From: Dipteris shenzhenensis
Lineage: Eukaryota > Polypodiophyta > Polypodiopsida > Gleicheniales
Strand: one strand, 5' to 3'
Length of the DNA stretch: 64,000 bases
Assembly: GCA_047967505.1 (NCBI GenBank)
Contig: CM106540.1
Of this stretch, positions 58,547 through 64,000 are shown piece after piece (position 1 is the first letter of the stretch; each line of letters opens with the position of its first letter). The translations under genes were made by a program, and so were the position numbers. Under the pieces are notes generated by a model. It was not told where the DNA came from, did not search any database, and saw only the letters and a list, made by a program, of their open reading frames with translations.

Positions 58547-60498
58547 AGCTTTCATTTTGGCTATAAAACCCCAAAATGGAATGTTGATTCAAAGTGCCAC
58601 AGACTAATATATAACTTTTATCTTTGTGTTGTCAATTGGTTTCTTTGAATTTTTAGGTGTTCAAGTCTTAGGTTGAATTGTCAATCAATTTCTTTGAATC
58701 TTAAGGTGTTCATGTCCTAGGATTAGATTATCTTCTTTAAGTTTTCAATATCACTTTTCCACACTTGTAAAAAGCATTGTATGGTCAAAGCCTTGAGGAT
58801 GAAGATTAAATGTGAGCCCTTTACCTCACCGACCTGTGTCTTCTATTTCTTCTATAGAAATTGCAAGCAGGGTCACTATTGAAGGTCCTTGGCAAACATT
58901 GACCATATAAAAAGGAAGATGGGTGCTAAAGCAACTCGATGGAAATGATCAGGCAATAAATTTTTAACATCTTGGACAAGGATTTTAGAACAAAGGATGA
59001 AAAAAATTTTGGAAATATTGATTCCGCATGTGTGCATGCACTATCTTCATAGCACATACCAAATTGTAAGTGACTTCTTTGAGAGTTTATATAACATAAC
59101 TAAAAAAATTTTGGTTTATATTTTACTCACTTTGTTTTCTTTGTTCTTCAGATATATACCCTATGAGCAGTGGCATTTTAGTATTCATGGAAGTGTTACA
59201 TGGATCCATTGGGGAATTGTAGTATCCTGGTAAATCTGCAACATAGCTTGCTCAATTAGGTATCTATTTTTATGATCATTTTTACCAACTACTGGACAAG
59301 GGCAACACACATCGTGTCATGAAAAACTAGACCTTCCAGCATGGAACACCACTGATTGGCCAATTCCTCAAGGTAATGTGACATAGGGCTATAGAGACAA
59401 GTTGTTTACAAAAGTACAATGCTCTTTATGGGCTGGTATTGGAGCTAGAATTTGCAAAATAAACATTTGCATGCGAGTCACAATTTTTGTTGAGTTATTC
59501 AATCATTTGGCAATTAAAGATTGTAAAACAATGCTTAATTATAAGGCCAATAGCACTTCTTCGATGATGGTTGGGACAAGCTAACATCCAACTCACTATA
59601 CTGTGAGGTTGTTCCTAGCTTGGCACAACTAAAAGACATGACTGCGATACACAATTTTATATTTTCCTTTTACTCCAAATGGAGTAGGTCGATTGGAAAC
59701 CAACTTATTCCATTAGATCAAGATCCAAACTCGTTGGTTCTAACAATAAATCAATTGACATAACAGCTAATGAGAATGGAAACTTGTTGAGTGTTATATC
59801 ACTGAGACAAAAATGTACACTTGACCAATTGTGCCGTTACATTCATATGCAGATAGAAGGAAGTGTTTCAGCAAGATTTGCATTCATGCTCAACAACAAG
59901 AAGGTAAAATTGGAGTGTTTATTTAATTTAATACTTATGTTTTATTAATTAACTCTAGTAATTTGTTAAAAGTACATATTAATAGATTCTTCGAAGGAGA
60001 GAAAGTACAATTCAATGTAGAGAGATCCAAAATGGGTTATTGAGATAAACCAAAATTGGCAATTACAGGTACTAAAGACCAATGATTTTTGTACATGAAA
60101 ATGATAGTAAAGTACATGTGTTTCTACTCTATTGTAAATGACAGGATGCTATTTCTCTTTCCTAATCAACTCATACTTTTAAGGTTGCTATTGAGGCAAC
60201 TATTGATGACATTGTGGGGGTTCCTGAGATGGAAGCTTATTTGGGGGGTACAGACTATCACTACTTGGATGTAAGGTGATAAGTGGGAACAAAGGACTAA
60301 TCATTCTTTGTAAGCTCTAATGAAGAGCAAGAACAACAAAGATTCAATGATCTTTTGTATCCCATAGTCATCTATACAATGACATTGTTAATACGGTGAT
60401 CAGTTTTAATGCACTCTCTATTTGTAATCTCTCCATTTTACATGCCTTTAAAATATTTATATCGATAAATGACAATAAATTTTATTTCCATATTCATG

Positions 60499-60503
<5 letters not shown>
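58547..60503. other. no gene recognised
   Basis: AT-rich; frames of 60-80 codons without motifs (58997-59233, 59402-59584). Possibly a decayed transposon, but no domain supports that. Confidence 0.45.

Positions 60504-60592
<89 letters not shown>
60504..60592. repeat. (TC)n microsatellite, 89 bp
   Basis: Uninterrupted TC dinucleotides, the longest simple repeat in the window. The two frames across it are artefacts. Confidence 0.95.
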
Positions 60593-60594
<2 letters not shown>

Positions 60595-60756
60595 ATGACA
60601 TGGCTATGGAGACAGAGGGTACCATTTCCAAAGCATATTCCTTTATGTTACATACATGACTATCAAAAGAAGTTAATATATATTAAGAACCCCTCAAGGG
60701 AAGTACAATGTGCAATCTAGTCTAATTCTCAACTCATATTTGAGCCTGGACCTCAT

Positions 60757-61016
60757 TCATAGGCTCATCCTAAGGAAGACAATCTTGTGGAGGGTCCTAA
60801 GGAAGTTTTTGATTCTATGAAGGGTCTTGAGGAAGTTGTTGATCCTGTGGAGGGTATTGAGGTGCAAGCTCAGTATCTTGAGGTGAAAGCTGAGTATCTT
60901 GACATGGAGGGTCCGGTGTAGGGTCCTCCATTTGAGGTTGAGGCTCCTACACCTGTACATGAGTCTGATCTGGTGGAGCGTCTTGAGGCTCCTCAACCTG
61001 CTCTGGGTTGACCTCT
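60757..61016 (+). pseudogene. acidic-peptide repeat relic
   Basis: The plus frame reads repeats such as VEGPKEV, MKGLEEVVD, VEGIEV and MEGPV, with a TAG at about 60918 and an end at TGA near 61010. The DNA repeats GGAGGGTC(C/T)T(A/G)AGGAAGT-like units of about 30-45 bases. No family recognised. Short acidic repeats of this sort occur in transposon-encoded proteins, but nothing adjacent confirms it. Confidence 0.35.
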
Positions 61017-63118
61017 CCCATTGTCTTTGACCTTTCTGCCTGCGTACACTTTACTTTTGGTGCTGAAGAAGCATATTGGAGAAGATCTATAATCATTCTA
61101 GCTCTAAAGTTCTATACATAGTATGCATAATTATTATCCTCGTTTATCTACACAAGTAGCAACAAAAATTCAGTTTATTATTGTTATATACCAATTTTTA
61201 ATACAGGAATGGAAATCTAATGGTACTTACAATTGATGGTGCAATCTCCTCAAAATGACTATCTAGAATGTACTTTCTATTTATCAAAACCCTCCACCCA
61301 CAAGAATGTGCATCATTCTGTTGTGGTGTCTATAAACCATGCCGAAGATATTTAGCTTAAAGATCTATGGATAAAGTTCAAAAATGATCTTCACAGGACA
61401 AAGAGAATTTCTAGTCTTACCTCCATGTGCAAGGGTTCAATTACACCTAACTTTGTGAGATTTTGGGGGCAATGATCCAATGAATTAAATCATTTCTTTA
61501 GAGCAGTGGAAATGACATAATCTTATAAGCAGTTCTCTACAAAAAAAATCCTCTAATCATTTTCCTATGAGCATTTTCAATGGAGTTGAAACAAAAGCAC
61601 CCTCGTGATGGTAGATGAAGTGCTAGCAAACTCCAATGTTGACTACATTTGAAGGTGCATATAGATTAGACTTTAGAGCTCTAATAGAAATATTTAAGCC
61701 CTTATATTAGCATAAATGACTAATCACTTACTTTGAGTGGTAGGGGATGATCACAAGAGAAACTACCTGGAAATCACAATACATGAACCATTTTGTGATC
61801 TACTCAAGTGGTTCTTTGTGATTTCTTGATTTGAAAGAGATTGCAAGGTCCACAATATGTAGACATTATTGAATAGGCTCATGCAATCTTTTCTTGAGCA
61901 TGCTACAAAACATTGAACTAGTTAATAATGATATAAAAAACACTTGGCTATCTTAAGACTAGTTAAAAAATACAAACTTACCAGAGTGCTACAAGGATGA
62001 GTGTATCTGTGACTTCTCCATCCCTATGCCTTAGTGCTTTTATACAATCGTCTGTAATCTTAAACTCTCTAACTAAATCTGCATTTTGAATACTAATAAA
62101 AATAGTTTATCCTAGTTTATTCAACCTCTATAGAATCTCAAACTCTAAGTTTGTAGTTTCATTGATGATGGAAGAGGATGGAGGAGGCCTCTACCTCTAT
62201 TCCCTCATATGTTCCCTTTTTTATTCTTCAAAAGCGGTCTTTGCTATGGTGTCTCTGTTGTGTGTCACCTCTTGTACTTTGAACTCATCTACTTGGCATT
62301 CTTGCAGGCAGGATCAACAAAATATCTTTCATCTTGGCATCTGACCAATCTATAGCTTTAAAGAGCCTGTCATGTCTCCACCTCACCAATTTGAGGGTAT
62401 CCATGTCCATGTTTATGACTGCAACCCTGTGGATATGGACAGCAAGCAGCATTGTGTCTTGAAACAACTCTATAGAAAAATCCTCTGCAACCTCTTGCAG
62501 CACCCAGATAGATTTTCTCTGCCACCTACAGCCAAGGCTCTAGTAGTCACACACTTCCTGGACAAGCCTTTGGAAAGGCACCTTAGGAATGTGAAATCCC
62601 ATAGCCATTTGAGCTTTCTAGATCTCTCTCAAAACTGTCACTTTTTGTTTGAATCTCCTCTTTCTTGCTTCTTTTAGAAGGTGCATTGGATTTCTCTTCC
62701 TTGCATGAGTTCATCATTTAGATGATGCTGCCACACAATTTTTGCTATCGATGGAACGTGCTCTTTCTTTCCAAAAATTTTATTTGTCCTTGCCATTGCT
62801 ATAGATCCCTAATTACTACTACACAATGAAGAGCATTACAAATAAGCTAATCCTCTCCTACCTCTCTTTCCCTCCCTAACATGCAAAAAACTTTCTCGAC
62901 CAGAGTGCATTACAATACACTCTAGCCAATCATGCCATTTTTTACATGGATGTCAGGGAGGAAAAGAGAGGTAGAATAGATGAAGATAGACAACTTGATT
63001 CTAGATAAGATGACCTGGTTACCTGCAACATTTTTATGCAAAGAAAATATAACATTACCACACTGGTGCCAATGCTATCTTGAAACTTGAAGCTTGCATA
63101 AAGAGTATAGAAGGGTTG

Positions 63119-63120
<2 letters not shown>
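61017..63120. other. no gene recognised
   Basis: AT-rich; the frames at 62162-62344, 62285-62503 and 62372-62677 overlap on both strands and show no domain. Confidence 0.45.

Positions 63121-63121
<1 letters not shown>

Positions 63122-63166
<45 letters not shown>
63122..63166. repeat. (CT)n microsatellite
   Basis: 45 bases of CT just before the hairpin-module array; it may belong to a fourth, degraded module. Confidence 0.9.
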
Positions 63167-63168
<2 letters not shown>

Positions 63169-63219
63169 ATCTGAGTTTTCTTTTCTTCTCTGGCCTCAAA
63201 AAACTCTATTTAGAAAAGT

Positions 63220-63399
63220 GTGCAATAGAATGCGATTTGGAGGGTTGGGAACTTCCAAACCCTCCAAATCACATTTTGTTGCAAACTTTTTTGTAGTAAA
63301 ATTTTTGAAGCCAGGTAAGGAAAACAAAGCTTGGATGGAGGGAGGGAGAGAGAGAGGAGAGAGAGACAGAGAGACAGAGAGACAGAGAGAGAGAGAGAC

Positions 63400-63438
<39 letters not shown>
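63220..63438. repeat. hairpin-plus-GA module 1
   Basis: An inverted repeat of about 32 bp per arm (63220-63285: GTGCAATAGAATGCGATTTG ... CAAATCACATTTTGTTGCAA) is followed by a (GA/GACA)n tract at 63336-63438. Confidence 0.75.
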
Positions 63439-63469
63439 TCTAAACCATCCGAAACTTGAGTAGAAGGAA

Positions 63470-63604
63470 CAATGTGCAATAGAATGTAATATGGAAAGTT
63501 GGAGACTTTCCAACCTTTCAAATCGCATTACGTTGTACACTTTTTTTTAATGTAGATTTTGGAGGCTAGAAGGAAAGAAAGGTAGTTAAGGTGTAGGATG
63601 AGAT

Positions 63605-63641
<37 letters not shown>
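63470..63641. repeat. hairpin-plus-GA module 2
   Basis: GTGCAATAGAATGTAATATG ... CAAATCGCATTACGTTGTAC forms an imperfect stem (63474-63541), then (GA)n at 63609-63641. It is clearly related to module 1 in sequence and layout. Confidence 0.75.
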
Positions 63642-63643
<2 letters not shown>

Positions 63644-63667
63644 TTGCAAAATCTAAGCATAAAGTAG

Positions 63668-63789
63668 AATGTGCAGCAGAACACGATCTAGGAGGTTGGG
63701 AAGTTCTTCACCTCCCGAATCGCATTGTGTTGCACATTGTACAATTTTCTCATATTTTGAAGGTCCAGTGGAAGCAAGCAAACTAGAAT

Positions 63790-63827
<38 letters not shown>
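63668..63827. repeat. hairpin-plus-GA module 3
   Basis: AATGTGCAGCAGAACACGAT ... CGAATCGCATTGTGTTGCAC forms the stem (about 63668-63740), then (GA)n at 63792-63827. The frames in this area on both strands are shadows of the repeat. Confidence 0.75.
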
Positions 63828-63829
<2 letters not shown>

Positions 63830-64000
63830 GAATAACGAGCTAGTAGCATGTAGGGAAGCTATTGGGTGTCCTAGTGGCAAGTAGGTGGTGGAGGTGGAGA
63901 AGAAGGTGGTAGTTGATTAAGAATCTAATTGTTGGAACATGTGCTCCATCATGGATACATTCGTGGCACATGTAATCACACATGTGAAATCAGTGTGAGT
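63828..64000. other. no gene recognised
   Basis: GA- and GGTGGAGG-rich DNA up to the window end; nothing supported. Confidence 0.4.

Noticed and set aside
58997-59600. Possible transposase fragment
   Set aside because: Short frames have no catalytic or zinc-finger motif that I can name.
60396-60720. Frames across the TC tract
   Set aside because: SLSLSL repeats are a pure product of the dinucleotide repeat.
63196-63540. Frames of 80-114 codons near 63.3 kb
   Set aside because: Composed of translated GA/CT repeats and hairpin modules.
1-64000. CRISPR arrays, operons, ribosome binding sites, rRNA
   Set aside because: The window is plant nuclear DNA. Tandem repeats present have no regular spacer structure and no rRNA sequence was recognised.

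Overview
This is nuclear DNA from a seed plant. The evidence is Ty1/copia elements primed by initiator Met-tRNA, a plant LRR receptor kinase with a non-RD catalytic loop and a short GT-AG intron, and long CT/GA microsatellites. I see no intact host gene. Nearly everything is transposon relic, simple repeat or receptor-kinase pseudogene. Species cannot be told; the repeat load suggests a large genome. 

Layout. 0.7-4 kb: decayed minus-strand LINE (ORF2 endonuclease and linker, ORF1 DUF4283-like domain). 7.3-18.1 kb: a minus-strand Ty3-like gag-protease polyprotein relic without a recognisable reverse transcriptase, split by a complete 5.9-kb copia element (7588-13493, TSD GGATG) that carries six in-frame TAG codons and lost catalytic residues. 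18.3-18.9 kb: GGGATAG minisatellite. 18.9-23.6 kb: gene-poor, with a CA/CATG alternating tract near 22.2 kb. 

23.65-58.49 kb is a giant imperfect palindrome: left arm 23654-42037, spacer 42038-42534, right arm 42535-58488. Each arm holds, from the centre outward, an LRR receptor kinase pseudogene, an AT-rich spacer, a non-coding LTR element, a broken copia element and a 210-bp tandem repeat. The two kinase copies are head to head. Two lesions (a TAG and loss of DFG with a frameshift) are common to both arms, so the gene was already dead before the inverted duplication. Later events are private to one arm. The left arm gained a gag-only LTR element (24596-27233, LTRs identical by eye, TSD ATCAC, empty site still visible in the right arm), a 143-bp triplication and a 1.3-kb deletion. 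The right arm gained a 752-bp tandem duplication and lost 1.4 kb. 

58.5-64 kb: unclassified AT-rich DNA, a 89-bp TC tract, an acidic-peptide repeat relic and three diverged hairpin-plus-GA modules at 63.2-63.8 kb. 

The parts do not form a pathway. The most notable features are the palindrome, which on read-through would give a hairpin RNA of receptor-kinase sequence, and the young gag-only element inside it. All alignments were made by eye, so percentages and outer boundaries are approximate.
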